Notes under the pieces: generated by a model
Told to the model about the DNA's origin: nothing
What the model saw: only the letters and a program-made list of their open reading frames with translations
The model's database searches: none
Position numbers and translations under genes: made by a program
Origin: an uncultured Succinatimonas sp.
Lineage (GTDB): Bacteria; Pseudomonadota; Gammaproteobacteria; Enterobacterales; Succinivibrionaceae
Reading direction: 5' to 3'
Assembly (NCBI GenBank): GCA_900548485.1
Contig: URKL01000028.1
Location: 1 to 12,074 of the forward strand
DNA: 12,074 nt
Shown: positions 1-8,274 of the stretch, piece by piece
Layout of the letters: every line of letters starts with the position of its first letter
How positions within the stretch are numbered: the stretch's first letter is position 1

Positions 1-1677
1 GGTTAAGAGAATATTATCGTCAGAACCTGCGGCACGAACGTTAGTGAGCTTCTTTGTCTTCAGAGGGTTAACTGTTAAGTCATTGCTACGAACATGTAAA
101 CCAATAACCTCACCTTCATAAACTTCTTCGCCAGGAGCTACAAATAAACGACCACGCTCTTGTAAGAACCATAAAGCATAAGGAACTGCTTTACCAGTAT
201 CGTTAGAGATTAGTACGCCATTTTGACGTTCACCGATAGAACCACCAACAAACTCATCATAACAATCGAAGGTGTGATACATTAAACCTGAACCTGAGGT
301 CAAGGTCATATAGAGAGTTTGGAAGCCAATAAGGCCACGGGCTGGAATACGGTAGTCAAGACGTACACGACCTTTGCCGTCCGGAACCATATTCTTAAGT
401 TCACCCTTACGTAAACCTAGCTCTTCCATAACCGGGCCTTGGTTTTCTTCGGCTAAGTCTAAGGTTAAAACCTCATAAGGTTCTAAAGTACGACCATTTT
501 CCTTGTGTAAGATTACCTCAGGGCGAGAAACTCCCAATTCATAACCTTCGCGACGCATCTCCTCGATAAGTACAGATAAATGTAACTCACCACGGCCTGA
601 AACCTTAAAGCGATCAGCATCTTCAGTCTTTTCTACACGTAAAGCTACGTTATGAACTAATTCCTCGCGTAAACGATCCTCAATATTGCGAGAAGTAATG
701 AATTTACCTTCTCTTCCTGCAAAAGGAGAGGTATTGACGCAGAAGTTCATAGAAACTGTCGGTTCGTCAACAGATAAAGGAGGTAAAGCTTCAAGCTTAG
801 AGTTGTCACAGATAGTATCGGAGATCTTAAGTTCACCTAAACCTGTAACAGCAATGATATCGCCAGCTTTAGCCTCATCGACAGCGGAACGGTGTAAACC
901 TAAGTAACCTAAAACCTGACCTATCTTACCTTGACGAGTTTTACCTTCGCGATCAATGATGGTTACAGCTTGATTTGCACGAGCAATACCACGTTTGATG
1001 CGACCAACACCGATAACACCAACATAAGAGGTGAAATCTAAGGAAGATATTTGTAACTGTAAAGGTCCGTCAACATCAGCCTCAGGAGCATTAACTTTTT
1101 CAATAATAGTATTGAATAAAGGATCCATGTTGTCGCCGTGTTCACTAGCGTCTAAGGAAGCCCAACCTTGGAAAGCAGAGGCATAAACTACTGGGAAATC
1201 TAATTGTTCATCGGTAGCGCCTAAATTATCAAAAAGATCAAAAACTTGATCGATTACCCAATCAGGACGAGCGCCTTCACGGTCACATTTATTGATGACG
1301 ACGATCGGCTTTAAACCAGCTGCGAAAGCTTTTTGAGTTACGAAACGAGTCTGTGGCATAGGACCATCAACGGCATCGACTAATAATAGAACAGAGTCAA
1401 CCATTGACATAACACGCTCAACCTCACCACCGAAGTCAGCATGGCCTGGGGTATCTACGATATTGATACGATAGTCATTCCAGTTAATAGCAGTGTTCTT
1501 AGAAAGAATGGTAATACCACGTTCTTTTTCAATATCGTTAGAGTCCATAACGCGCTCTTGACCTAATTCATTACGATCAAGGGTGCCTGACTGACGTAGA
1601 AGTTTGTCTACCAGAGTTGTCTTACCGTGATCAACATGCGCAATGATAGCGATGTTACGGATTTTCTGAACATCCAT
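1..1677 (-). CDS. typA: Ribosome-associated GTPase TypA/BipA, C-terminus cut by window edge
   Basis: TypA/BipA is a translational GTPase of the EF-G/LepA superfamily that binds the 70S ribosome and supports 50S assembly and stress or low-temperature growth (family knowledge). The minus-strand frame is open from the ATG at 1677 to base 1, giving 559 residues; E. coli TypA has about 607, so roughly the last 45-50 are missing. Visible motifs: P-loop AHVDHGKT (residues 13-20), the switch I stretch KERGITI (51-57), DTPGH (75-79), NKCD (129-132; NKVD in E. coli) and a SA-containing G5 loop after VVYA. The EF-G-like domains follow, with [20 protein letters not shown] and the TypA-specific stretch around [18 protein letters not shown]. 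The match to the E. coli protein holds along the whole length. A modest CAGGG ribosome-binding site lies about 8 nt before the ATG. The gene is divergent from yihY; typA and yihY are also near each other in E. coli. Confidence 0.97.
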   Translation of the reverse strand, partial: MDVQKIRNIAIIAHVDHGKTTLVDKLLRQSGTLDRNELGQERVMDSNDIEKERGITILSKNTAINWNDYRINIVDTPGHADFGGEVERVMSMVDSVLLLVDAVDGPMPQTRFVTQKAFAAGLKPIVVINKCDREGARPDWVIDQVFDLFDNLGATDEQLDFPVVYASAFQGWASLDASEHGDNMDPLFNTIIEKVNAPEADVDGPLQLQISSLDFTSYVGVIGVGRIKRGIARANQAVTIIDREGKTRQGKIGQVLGYLGLHRSAVDEAKAGDIIAVTGLGELKISDTICDNSKLEALPPLSVDEPTVSMNFCVNTSPFAGREGKFITSRNIEDRLREELVHNVALRVEKTEDADRFKVSGRGELHLSVLIEEMRREGYELGVSRPEVILHKENGRTLEPYEVLTLDLAEENQGPVMEELGLRKGELKNMVPDGKGRVRLDYRIPARGLIGFQTLYMTLTSGSGLMYHTFDCYDEFVGGSIGERQNGVLISNDTGKAVPYALWFLQERGRLFVAPGEEVYEGEVIGLHVRSNDLTVNPLKTKKLTNVRAAGSDDNILLT

Positions 1678-1702
1678 TTTTATACCCTGTGTGATTCTTA
1701 AT

Positions 1703-1719
1703 TGCTTGGATGACAAGCA
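1703..1719 (-). other. Small stem-loop in the typA leader
   Basis: A perfect 6-bp inverted repeat (TGCTTG / CAAGCA) with a 5-nt loop lies about 25 nt upstream of the typA start codon, in what should be the 5' untranslated leader. It is short and not followed by a T-run, so it is not a terminator. It could be a weak RNA structure near the ribosome-binding site, or chance. Confidence 0.3.
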
Positions 1720-1759
1720 GGATTAGAGATAGAAATATTTGCGATATTTTAGCTTATTT

Positions 1760-1787
1760 TTGACCTTCGTTACATTTTTTTTATGAA
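1760..1787 (+). promoter_or_regulatory. Candidate sigma70 promoter for yihY within the typA/yihY divergent region
   Basis: The 209-bp intergenic region 1678-1886 must hold promoters for both divergent genes. On the plus strand TTGACC (1760-1765) and TATGAA (1782-1787) are separated by 16 nt, a reasonable sigma70-like pair with a leader of about 95 nt. An 8-bp inverted repeat, AGCTTATT (1751-1758) and AATAAGCT (1786-1793), brackets this pair and could be an operator. Another dyad, TTAAC-C-GTTAA (1853-1863), lies just upstream of the yihY start. For typA the best -10-like hexamer on the minus strand is TAAAAT (1746-1751), without a convincing -35. All of this is by-eye motif matching. Confidence 0.35.
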
Positions 1788-1886
1788 TAAGCTGGTATTT
1801 GCTCTTAATATGGGCGGGATATTTACTGAAAACAACTCGCGAAATGAGATAATTAACCGTTAAAATAGAATAAGATATTTTTTAAT

Positions 1887-2822
1887 ATGGATGCTATTGT
1901 GAAAGAACTTGTAATTTATTTTATTCGACGAGTCAAACGTGACAGTGTGGGGTTAGAAGCTGCATCTTTAGCTTTTACCTCAATTTTAGCCTTAATTCCT
2001 GTTTTGAGCGTGGTAATGTCCATTTTTGCGGTAGTACCATCATTTTCTCAAGCTCGTGATGCCTTAAAAAATTTTGCCGCCGTAAATTTTATGCCAGTTT
2101 TTTATGAGGCTATAAACTCTTATGTTAGTACCTTAGTTGAACATGCAGGAAGTTTGACTTTGACAAGTACACTCTTTTTATTTGTGATAGCTTTCATGCT
2201 TGTTAGGTCTATAGATAATGCTTTAAATCGTATCTGGAGAGGAGGCAAGCGCCGTTTGGGTAGCAAAATGGCTATTTATTGGACTTTGCTGACACTAGGA
2301 CCTATGGCTTTAGGCTTGATAATTTGGATTTTTACTAAGGTCTTAGGTTATGCTTTTTCCTCGGGAACAGGTATTGAAATACCAGTATTGATTGCTTATT
2401 TTACTTTTCCCATTATTATTGAAATTGCGGTAATTACAGCGCTCTTTACGATTGTCCCTGCTGTTAGTGTTAAGCTTCAGGATGCTTTTTTAGGTGCGGT
2501 ATTAGTAACAGTAGCTTTTGAAATTTCCAAAAAACTTTTTAGTACCTTTGTTTTGAATTTTTCTAATTATGAGGCTTTGTATGGAGCATTAGCTGCATTG
2601 CCTGTACTTATGATTTGGATTTATATCAATTGGTGGTTAGTTTTATTAGGCGCGGAGTTCACCGCTACCTTAGGTATAATTCGTTCAGGAATGAGCGAAA
2701 AGGTTCCAAGCTTTATGTTAATGCTTGCCAATATGACCGGTTCAACTTTAGGATCAGATTCGATTACAGCTCCTCGTCAAAAGCGCAGTCAAATCAAAAT
2801 TAAGGTTTCAGCTCGGCGTTAA
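1887..2822 (+). CDS. yihY: YihY/BrkB-family inner-membrane protein
   Basis: This is a polytopic inner-membrane protein of the YihY/BrkB family (once misnamed RNase BN); its molecular function is not established. The 311-residue product has about six hydrophobic segments, near residues 28-50, 88-108, 129-155, 165-190, 198-222 and 236-262. Two family hallmarks are clear: AASLAFTSILALIPVLSV in the first membrane segment, and YGALAALPVLMIWIYINWWL running into LLGAEFTATL at the last. E. coli YihY has about 290 residues; the extra length is a polar, basic tail after residue 270, probably cytoplasmic. The ATG at 1887 has only a weak purine-rich ribosome-binding site; a GTG four codons downstream (1899) is a possible alternative. 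The gene is divergent from typA, and its 3' end overlaps the convergent AsmA-like gene by 23 bp. Confidence 0.93.
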   Translation: MDAIVKELVIYFIRRVKRDSVGLEAASLAFTSILALIPVLSVVMSIFAVVPSFSQARDALKNFAAVNFMPVFYEAINSYVSTLVEHAGSLTLTSTLFLFVIAFMLVRSIDNALNRIWRGGKRRLGSKMAIYWTLLTLGPMALGLIIWIFTKVLGYAFSSGTGIEIPVLIAYFTFPIIIEIAVITALFTIVPAVSVKLQDAFLGAVLVTVAFEISKKLFSTFVLNFSNYEALYGALAALPVLMIWIYINWWLVLLGAEFTATLGIIRSGMSEKVPSFMLMLANMTGSTLGSDSITAPRQKRSQIKIKVSARR

Positions 2823-4791
2823 CTTTAGGCATAATTCCAGGACGATTTTCGCCCCTTTCAATAGCTGATAGCTTAAAAAGGGGCTCATTTATGGTACCTT
2901 CCAGATCTAAAGTTGAGCTACTATCTAAGGGCAGACTTACTAAATGCATTTGTCCATTTAAATTTAAGGTATCTAAGTTTAGTTGTGCTGAAGCGTGAAT
3001 TTTAGAACTGATAGTTTCGGTATTAAAACGCATTTTCCCAAACTTGCCATCAAATGAGCAGTTAAGAGTTGGCTTAATTAAACCACAATCAGCATCGCTT
3101 AGTGCAAGAAGCATTTGTGGTAGATCGAGGGTATAAGATTTTTTTTCTCCTCCATTAAGTAAGTCTAAACCAAATGAAGAAATTAAAATTCTATCTCCCG
3201 AAGCTTTAATTTCCCCGTGCAAATCTCGCCAAAAATTTTCTTGTTTATATATACCCTTTAAATCAAGTTCGAAGTTTAACGCCCCACTTAAAGTATGTGG
3301 GATGAGAGAAGAATTTAAAGATGAGAGCTCGAAGTTATGAGTAGAAGCTAAAATATAAAAATTATGGTTATGGCGATTATAGGATAGAGCGCCATGCATG
3401 CTTGATTCTCTAAATGTCAGATCGTTTATGGTAAGGTTTACAAGATCGTCTGTAAGGTTTGCAAGTAAAGCTAGATTGTAAATATAGAGATCGCTATAAA
3501 AAGCGTTTTGGATTTTTACTTGGGCACTAGCTGCTTTATTGCATAAATTTCCATGTTTATCGAAATTAAAGTTAGCGAGATTAGCGTCAATATTTTTAAT
3601 GGATAAAGGCAAATCTTCGATATGGGAGATAAATTCAATATTTTTAAGAGCGAGTTTATTGACATTGACTGTTGTTTGCGAAAGTTTGTCTTTTAAACTT
3701 GTAATAAGTTTATCTGTTGGCTCAAATTTAACGGCATTAAAAGAGAGTCTATCTATTTCAAGGTGATGATCATTAAAATTTGCGAGGATATTATAAGTGC
3801 CATTTAGATAATCTCCTTGAGAAGTAAAGGAGGAATTCTTATCAAAGGTTGCTTGTATTTGATTATTTTCAAAAGTTAGATTGAGATCGCTAAAAGAGAT
3901 CTCCCCTATATTACCTTTGAAATTGCCTTTAAGTTCAGCTTGTTTTAAGTATAAGTCGTTAAAAGTCCCGTTAAGTTCCCCAAGGTAGAGATCTCCTTTT
4001 ACTACACTTATTTTGTCTAAGTTAACTTTAGGGGCAATAATCTCTAAATTAGGAAGAGAATCTTTTAGCACTATGTTTTTTAAGCTTAACTCCTTAAATT
4101 TTAAAATTTTCTCAAAATACTGAAATTCTCCGGAGGCTTCTAGAAATCCTCCTAAAAGATTTAATGAGAGTTTATTAAAGAAGAAAGTATTTGAATTTAA
4201 ATTACCACTAAATTGTAGATCTTTGACCTTTATTCCCAGAAGCTCGCCTTCATGAGAGAAAATCTGCGCTTGATTTAAATTAACTCCCTGTTCATTTAGG
4301 GTTATATCTTTAAAATTTGCATCAGCTTTAGGTAAAGAAATTTCTGCGCTTTTTAATGCTGTGTTTACTAAACTTAGATTTTTAATTTTAATGGTTTTAA
4401 AACCTAAATTTTCTTTGATGAGTTTTTTGTAGGTTGTATTGTCAAGTTGAGCATTGCGGACATAGAGATCGTTTATGACAAAATCTTGATTATAAAGAGC
4501 TCCTTTAAGATCATATTCACAATAAAGTTCCTCTATTGAAGAGTTATCGATTCTAAGGTCCTTGATTTTTAAGACATTTGGATAAAGGGCTGAAAATTCT
4601 ACTTCATTAAAATCTATATTTAAAGAAGAACGTTCATTTAGAAGCTTCAATAAAGGTATTTTTACATTATTACCATTGAAAAACACCACAAAAACTATAC
4701 CTAAGAGCCCAAGTATAATAAAAATGAAGGCAAATAATTTTATAAAAAAATGCCAAGGAGATGGTGCTTTCTTATGATATGTTGAATACAT
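2800..4791 (-). CDS. AsmA-like inner-membrane-anchored periplasmic protein
   Basis: This 663-residue protein looks like a member of the AsmA superfamily (AsmA, YhdP, TamB, YdbH, YicH), whose members span the periplasm as long beta-rich grooves and are implicated in phospholipid transport to the outer membrane. Visible features: a short basic N-terminus, one membrane anchor at about residues 15-38, then a long run of short beta-strand-like repeats (IKIKNLSLVNTAL, FKELSLKNIVLKD, VNKLALKNIEF) typical of the family. Residues 495-544 resemble the AsmA C-terminal region (TLSGALNFELDLKG, then DLHGEIKASGDRIL). The start is well supported: the recG stop TAA is immediately followed by this ATG, with AGGAG 7 nt upstream inside recG, so translation is probably coupled. 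It is the last gene of the minus-strand cluster. Which AsmA subfamily it belongs to cannot be told by eye, so no symbol is given. Confidence 0.8.
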   Translation of the reverse strand: MYSTYHKKAPSPWHFFIKLFAFIFIILGLLGIVFVVFFNGNNVKIPLLKLLNERSSLNIDFNEVEFSALYPNVLKIKDLRIDNSSIEELYCEYDLKGALYNQDFVINDLYVRNAQLDNTTYKKLIKENLGFKTIKIKNLSLVNTALKSAEISLPKADANFKDITLNEQGVNLNQAQIFSHEGELLGIKVKDLQFSGNLNSNTFFFNKLSLNLLGGFLEASGEFQYFEKILKFKELSLKNIVLKDSLPNLEIIAPKVNLDKISVVKGDLYLGELNGTFNDLYLKQAELKGNFKGNIGEISFSDLNLTFENNQIQATFDKNSSFTSQGDYLNGTYNILANFNDHHLEIDRLSFNAVKFEPTDKLITSLKDKLSQTTVNVNKLALKNIEFISHIEDLPLSIKNIDANLANFNFDKHGNLCNKAASAQVKIQNAFYSDLYIYNLALLANLTDDLVNLTINDLTFRESSMHGALSYNRHNHNFYILASTHNFELSSLNSSLIPHTLSGALNFELDLKGIYKQENFWRDLHGEIKASGDRILISSFGLDLLNGGEKKSYTLDLPQMLLALSDADCGLIKPTLNCSFDGKFGKMRFNTETISSKIHASAQLNLDTLNLNGQMHLVSLPLDSSSTLDLEGTINEPLFKLSAIERGENRPGIMPKVNAELKP
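2851..2884 (+). terminator. Strong hairpin just after yihY, inside the 3' end of the AsmA-like gene
   Basis: GCCCCTTT (2851-2858) and AAAGGGGC (2877-2884) form a perfect 8-bp GC-rich outer stem. Inside it AGCT-gat-AGCT (2863-2873) adds a 4-bp inner stem with a 3-nt loop. It starts 28 nt past the yihY stop, where a terminator for yihY would be expected. The bases after it on the plus strand (TCATTT) are only weakly T-rich, so it may be a poor intrinsic terminator or an mRNA 3'-end stabiliser. The same bases are coding in the opposite gene, in the stretch EPLFKLSAIERGEN. Confidence 0.4.
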
Positions 4792-6876
4792 TTAAGCTCC
4801 TACTTTGTAAAACCAGCGTTTTACTAATGCCAAAGCGCGCTTAGGATCTTGTTTTTTAAGTATAGATGCTTTTTGATGAGCAAGTTTTAAAAGTTCATGA
4901 TCTCTATCTATAGCAGCAGCTCGCATAAAATTAAAGCCACTTTGAGCTGTGCCTATGACTTCACCTGGGCCTCTGAGTTTTAAATCATTCTCGGCAATTT
5001 TGAAACCATCATCATTATTTTTAATTACTTGTAAACGCTCTTGAATTAAGGTTGCCGCTTTGGGATCATCCTCAGGAATATTATATAAAAGTACGCATGA
5101 ACCTTGAATTTGTCCACGTCCAACACGACCGCGGAGCTGATGTAATTGAGCCAATCCAAGTCTTTGTGCGCCGTCAATGATGATAACAGAGGCATTAGGT
5201 ACATCAACGCCCACCTCCACTATGGTTGTAGCCACTAAGATTTGAACTTTATTGTTGACAAAGTCTGCCATTACTTGTTGTTTTTGTGCAGGCTTTAATT
5301 GTCCATGAAGGAGGGCACATTTTATATCAGGTAAGCTACGGGAAATTTCTTTGTAGACATTTTGTGCAGCAGCTTGATCGTCGCCATTTTCGCCAATAAG
5401 TGGACATACCCAATATACTTGTTGTCCAATTTCACAGACATTACGTAAATGGGAAATAACTTCACGGCGTCGTCTATCTAAGACCATCGCGGTAATGATT
5501 TTTTTGCGCCCAGGAGGTTTGTCATAAATAGAACTTACATCTAGATTAGAGTAAATTGCTAATTGTAGAGTTCTTGGTATAGGTGTAGCAGTCATGACTA
5601 ATTGATGCAAACTCTTCCCTTTAGGAGCTTTTTTTAAGAGCGAGGAGCGCTGTTCAAGTCCAAAGCGATGTTGTTCATCTATAACCGCTAAGGCAAGATC
5701 ATGGTATTTCACATTTTCTTGAAAAACACTGTGTGTCCCTATAATGATATTTGCTGTACCTGAGGCAATTTCTTTTAAGATCTGTTGGCGTTGATTTTGT
5801 GGCAAAGAAGAATGTAAAAGAACAAGATTTACCGCAAAAGGGCTTAAGAATTTTTTAAAGCTTTGATAGTGTTGATTAGCTAAAAGTTCGGTAGGTGCTA
5901 ATAAAACGCATTGTTTGCCATTTCGACATACTTGCAAACAGGCCATAATTGCCACTAGTGTTTTCCCTGAACCTACGTCACCTTGTAATAAACGCAACAT
6001 GGGGACTGATTTCTCTAAATCAGTACAAATTTCTTTATAAGCTTGTACCTGACCTGCTGTAGGTCTAAAAGGAAGAGTCTCTAAGAGTTTTTGCTCAACT
6101 TTAAGATCTATCGCTATATTTTCTGCAGTATGTAAAAGATTGATGTCTTTAAGTTGTAGTAAGGTGAGTTGATAGGCTATAAGTTCCTCAAAACAAATTC
6201 TTTTAAAAGCCTTTGTAGTAAATAAATTGAAAGCAGATCCATCTTGAGGAGGCAATGGAGCATGCATGGTCAGGATTGCTTCAGTTAAGCTTAAAGAAAA
6301 AGGATTTTCCTCTGGAGTTAATAATTCAGCTAAAGGAAGAGATTTAAGCCTAGAAGTTACAGTTGTAATTATTTTTCTTAAGTTTTGTTGAGGTAAGGTT
6401 TCTGATAGATGGTATATCGGAGTTAAGTTTTTTTCAGGAGCAAACTCTTGTCCATTTTGTAAAAAGGTCACTTGAGGATGTTGCAAACATAAACGACCAT
6501 AATAATCTCTTTTGCTCATGCCAAAGAGTATTACTTCCTGATTTAAAACTAATTTATTTGTGAAATAAGGCAAGGAATTGAAGAAAATTGCTTCAATTTT
6601 GCCAAAATCATCAGCAAGTGCGACTTTTAAAACCTTACCTTTAAGGTTATGCGTTGATAGTACTTTTGCTTTTATTAAATAATAATGATCTTCTTCTATA
6701 ACTTCTGATATTGGAGTAATTTTAGTCTTATCTAGATAACGAAAGGGAATATCAAAGCAAATATCAAAAAGGGTATTAAAGCCTAATTCCTTTAATATTT
6801 GCGCATAACGTTTGCCCACTCCGGGCAAAGCTTCTAAGGCATTACTTTGATAATAGCTGTCGTTATCTGAGATCAA
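4792..6876 (-). CDS. recG: ATP-dependent DNA helicase RecG
   Basis: RecG is a monomeric double-stranded DNA translocase that reverses stalled replication forks and processes Holliday junctions, R-loops and D-loops. The product has 694 residues; E. coli RecG has 693. Domains in order: an N-terminal helix-hairpin-like start (ALPGVGKRYAQILKELG, residues 16-32), the OB-fold wedge domain (about 60-145), then two helicase lobes with Walker A GDVGSGKT (299-306), DEQHRFG (400-406), TATPIPRTL (429-437), VGVDVPNAS (555-563) and QLHQLRGRVGRG (577-588). The RecG-specific TRG region follows (IAENDLKLRGPGEVIGTAQS, 627-646). All key motifs are intact, so it should be active. The start codon is TTG at 6876, chosen because GAGG lies 8 nt upstream, no in-frame ATG or GTG lies close upstream, and the length matches the family. 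It is 10 nt downstream of pssA and abuts the AsmA-like gene. Confidence 0.97.
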   Translation of the reverse strand: MISDNDSYYQSNALEALPGVGKRYAQILKELGFNTLFDICFDIPFRYLDKTKITPISEVIEEDHYYLIKAKVLSTHNLKGKVLKVALADDFGKIEAIFFNSLPYFTNKLVLNQEVILFGMSKRDYYGRLCLQHPQVTFLQNGQEFAPEKNLTPIYHLSETLPQQNLRKIITTVTSRLKSLPLAELLTPEENPFSLSLTEAILTMHAPLPPQDGSAFNLFTTKAFKRICFEELIAYQLTLLQLKDINLLHTAENIAIDLKVEQKLLETLPFRPTAGQVQAYKEICTDLEKSVPMLRLLQGDVGSGKTLVAIMACLQVCRNGKQCVLLAPTELLANQHYQSFKKFLSPFAVNLVLLHSSLPQNQRQQILKEIASGTANIIIGTHSVFQENVKYHDLALAVIDEQHRFGLEQRSSLLKKAPKGKSLHQLVMTATPIPRTLQLAIYSNLDVSSIYDKPPGRKKIITAMVLDRRRREVISHLRNVCEIGQQVYWVCPLIGENGDDQAAAQNVYKEISRSLPDIKCALLHGQLKPAQKQQVMADFVNNKVQILVATTIVEVGVDVPNASVIIIDGAQRLGLAQLHQLRGRVGRGQIQGSCVLLYNIPEDDPKAATLIQERLQVIKNNDDGFKIAENDLKLRGPGEVIGTAQSGFNFMRAAAIDRDHELLKLAHQKASILKKQDPKRALALVKRWFYKVGA

Positions 6877-6878
6877 GA

Positions 6879-6888
6879 TTACATCCTC
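6879..6888 (-). promoter_or_regulatory. recG ribosome-binding site with an adjacent ATG-TAA start-stop
   Basis: GAGG (6885-6888) overlaps the TGA stop of pssA (6887-6889) and lies 8 nt before the TTG start of recG. Immediately after it is an out-of-frame ATG followed directly by TAA (6879-6884). The ATG is too close to GAGG for good initiation, so the TTG remains the better start. The arrangement suggests termination-reinitiation from pssA into recG. Confidence 0.55.
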
Positions 6889-8257
6889 AAAGTAGTTGTT
6901 TGATGAAGATTGATGCTCTGAGGCGTTTTACTTTACGTAATAAACGTTTTACCTCATCAGGATAATTTTCAAAGTCTTCAATATCCGATGGCGATTTAAT
7001 TTTGGTAGTGTTTTTTAATAAGTATTGTTGCTCATGCATGAACTTTTCTTTGAGTAAATGATTGGGATCATGGATGATTAAACCGTTTTCTAAATCTAAA
7101 GCCCAAGCACGAGGATTTAAGTTATTGCCAGTCATTAAAGCTAGATTTTGATCTACATATAAGCCTTTGACGTGATAAGTATTTTGTCCATCAGCCCATA
7201 AACGAATATCAAGTTGATTTCTATCTATATATTGTTGGTGACTTTGTATAAAATCTTTTAGGTTTTGTTCATAGATATAGGGAACTGCACCAACAGTTGA
7301 AAATTCTTCGTTTTCGCGAATGAAGAAATCATTTGCAACTTTATCTCCAACAATTAGTGTCATATGTATACCGCGTTCTAATGCTTCATTTAAAGCATTT
7401 AATAATACTTTAGGTGGATTAAAGTAAGGGGTACAGATAAAGAGACTCTCTTTAGCTGCACCAATTAGCCATAAGAGATCGCGGTTTAATAAATTATGTC
7501 GTTTACCTAACCCTGCGACAGGAGTAATACCGACTTCATTTTTGTGGATCCAGCCCCCTTTAAATGAATATTGAACCTCAGTTAAGTGACGACGTAATTG
7601 TTTTATCTCATCACGCATTTCTTTAGCTGCTTTAACCTGACCTTGAGAGAAATCTTGTACAGCAAAGTTTGAGTGAAAAGCTTCAGTAGCAAAGGCACAC
7701 ATAGCATCAGCTAAAGAAGCACTATGGATTTCATGATAACGATCTAAACGATAGCGTTCGGCATAATCCATATAGACATTATTGATACTAGCTCCAGAGT
7801 ATAAGACGGTATTATCGAAGACAAATCCTTTGAGGTGCATAACACCAAAGATTTCGCGACGTTTAACCGGGACTCCGTATATAGCGGGAGGAGCTTCACA
7901 ATTTACGGCCATCTTATAATAAAGCTCGCTATTACCTAAGGAAGGTCCTTTGCCAATTAAACCACGCTGAGCACGATGAAAATCAACATAAACGCGAATA
8001 TAGAGTTTGGGATTTTTTGCTTTAGCTTCATAAAGAGCGTTTAAAACTTCACGCCCAGCCTCATCATCTTGTAAATATAAGGCTGTGATTAAAATACGAG
8101 TTTGTGCCGAGGCAATAAGCTCTAAAAGACGGTGATGGCAACGTGAGGGCGTTTCTAATATGTTATAAGAATCTGCCGCTACAGGTATGCACGGTAATTG
8201 TTGCAATCGTGTCTGACAATAGAATGCTGTAGGTAGAGCTTTTTTAAAAAATAGCAT
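6887..8257 (-). CDS. pssA: CDP-diacylglycerol--serine O-phosphatidyltransferase, PLD-superfamily type
   Basis: PssA makes phosphatidylserine from CDP-diacylglycerol and L-serine, the committed step to phosphatidylethanolamine. This is the E. coli type, a phospholipase D-superfamily enzyme that associates peripherally with the membrane, not the integral-membrane type. With the ATG at 8257 the product has 456 residues (E. coli 451) and matches throughout. Both HKD motifs are complete: HLKGFVFD (H141, K143, D148) followed by NTVLYSGASIN, and HVKGLYVD (H362, K364, D369) followed by TGNNLNPRAWALDLEN. ICTPYFNPP and VGDKVANDFF are also shared with E. coli. The C-terminus is basic (VKRLLRKVKRLR), fitting peripheral membrane binding. 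A TTG directly precedes this ATG, but AGGA (8264-8267) lies 6 nt from the ATG and only 3 nt from the TTG, so the ATG is preferred. It is 17 nt downstream of the M24B peptidase gene and 10 nt upstream of recG. Confidence 0.95.
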   Translation of the reverse strand: MLFFKKALPTAFYCQTRLQQLPCIPVAADSYNILETPSRCHHRLLELIASAQTRILITALYLQDDEAGREVLNALYEAKAKNPKLYIRVYVDFHRAQRGLIGKGPSLGNSELYYKMAVNCEAPPAIYGVPVKRREIFGVMHLKGFVFDNTVLYSGASINNVYMDYAERYRLDRYHEIHSASLADAMCAFATEAFHSNFAVQDFSQGQVKAAKEMRDEIKQLRRHLTEVQYSFKGGWIHKNEVGITPVAGLGKRHNLLNRDLLWLIGAAKESLFICTPYFNPPKVLLNALNEALERGIHMTLIVGDKVANDFFIRENEEFSTVGAVPYIYEQNLKDFIQSHQQYIDRNQLDIRLWADGQNTYHVKGLYVDQNLALMTGNNLNPRAWALDLENGLIIHDPNHLLKEKFMHEQQYLLKNTTKIKSPSDIEDFENYPDEVKRLLRKVKRLRASIFIKQLL

Positions 8258-8274
8258 CAACTTTCCTTTTTGAT

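Noticed and set aside
686..907. Plus-strand 73-codon open frame
   Set aside because: It lies entirely within typA on the other strand, where the protein match to TypA is unbroken. Its product has no recognisable feature.
129..1291. NKCD in place of NKVD in the TypA G4 motif as a possible loss of function
   Set aside because: The N, K and D that contact guanine are kept, and the third position varies in functional GTPases.
2615..2803. Plus-strand 62-codon frame overlapping yihY
   Set aside because: It is a frame-shifted shadow of the last YihY membrane segment and tail. The YihY frame itself is intact.
3539..3766. Plus-strand 75-codon frame within the AsmA-like gene
   Set aside because: It is antisense to an intact coding sequence, without a ribosome-binding site or recognisable domain.
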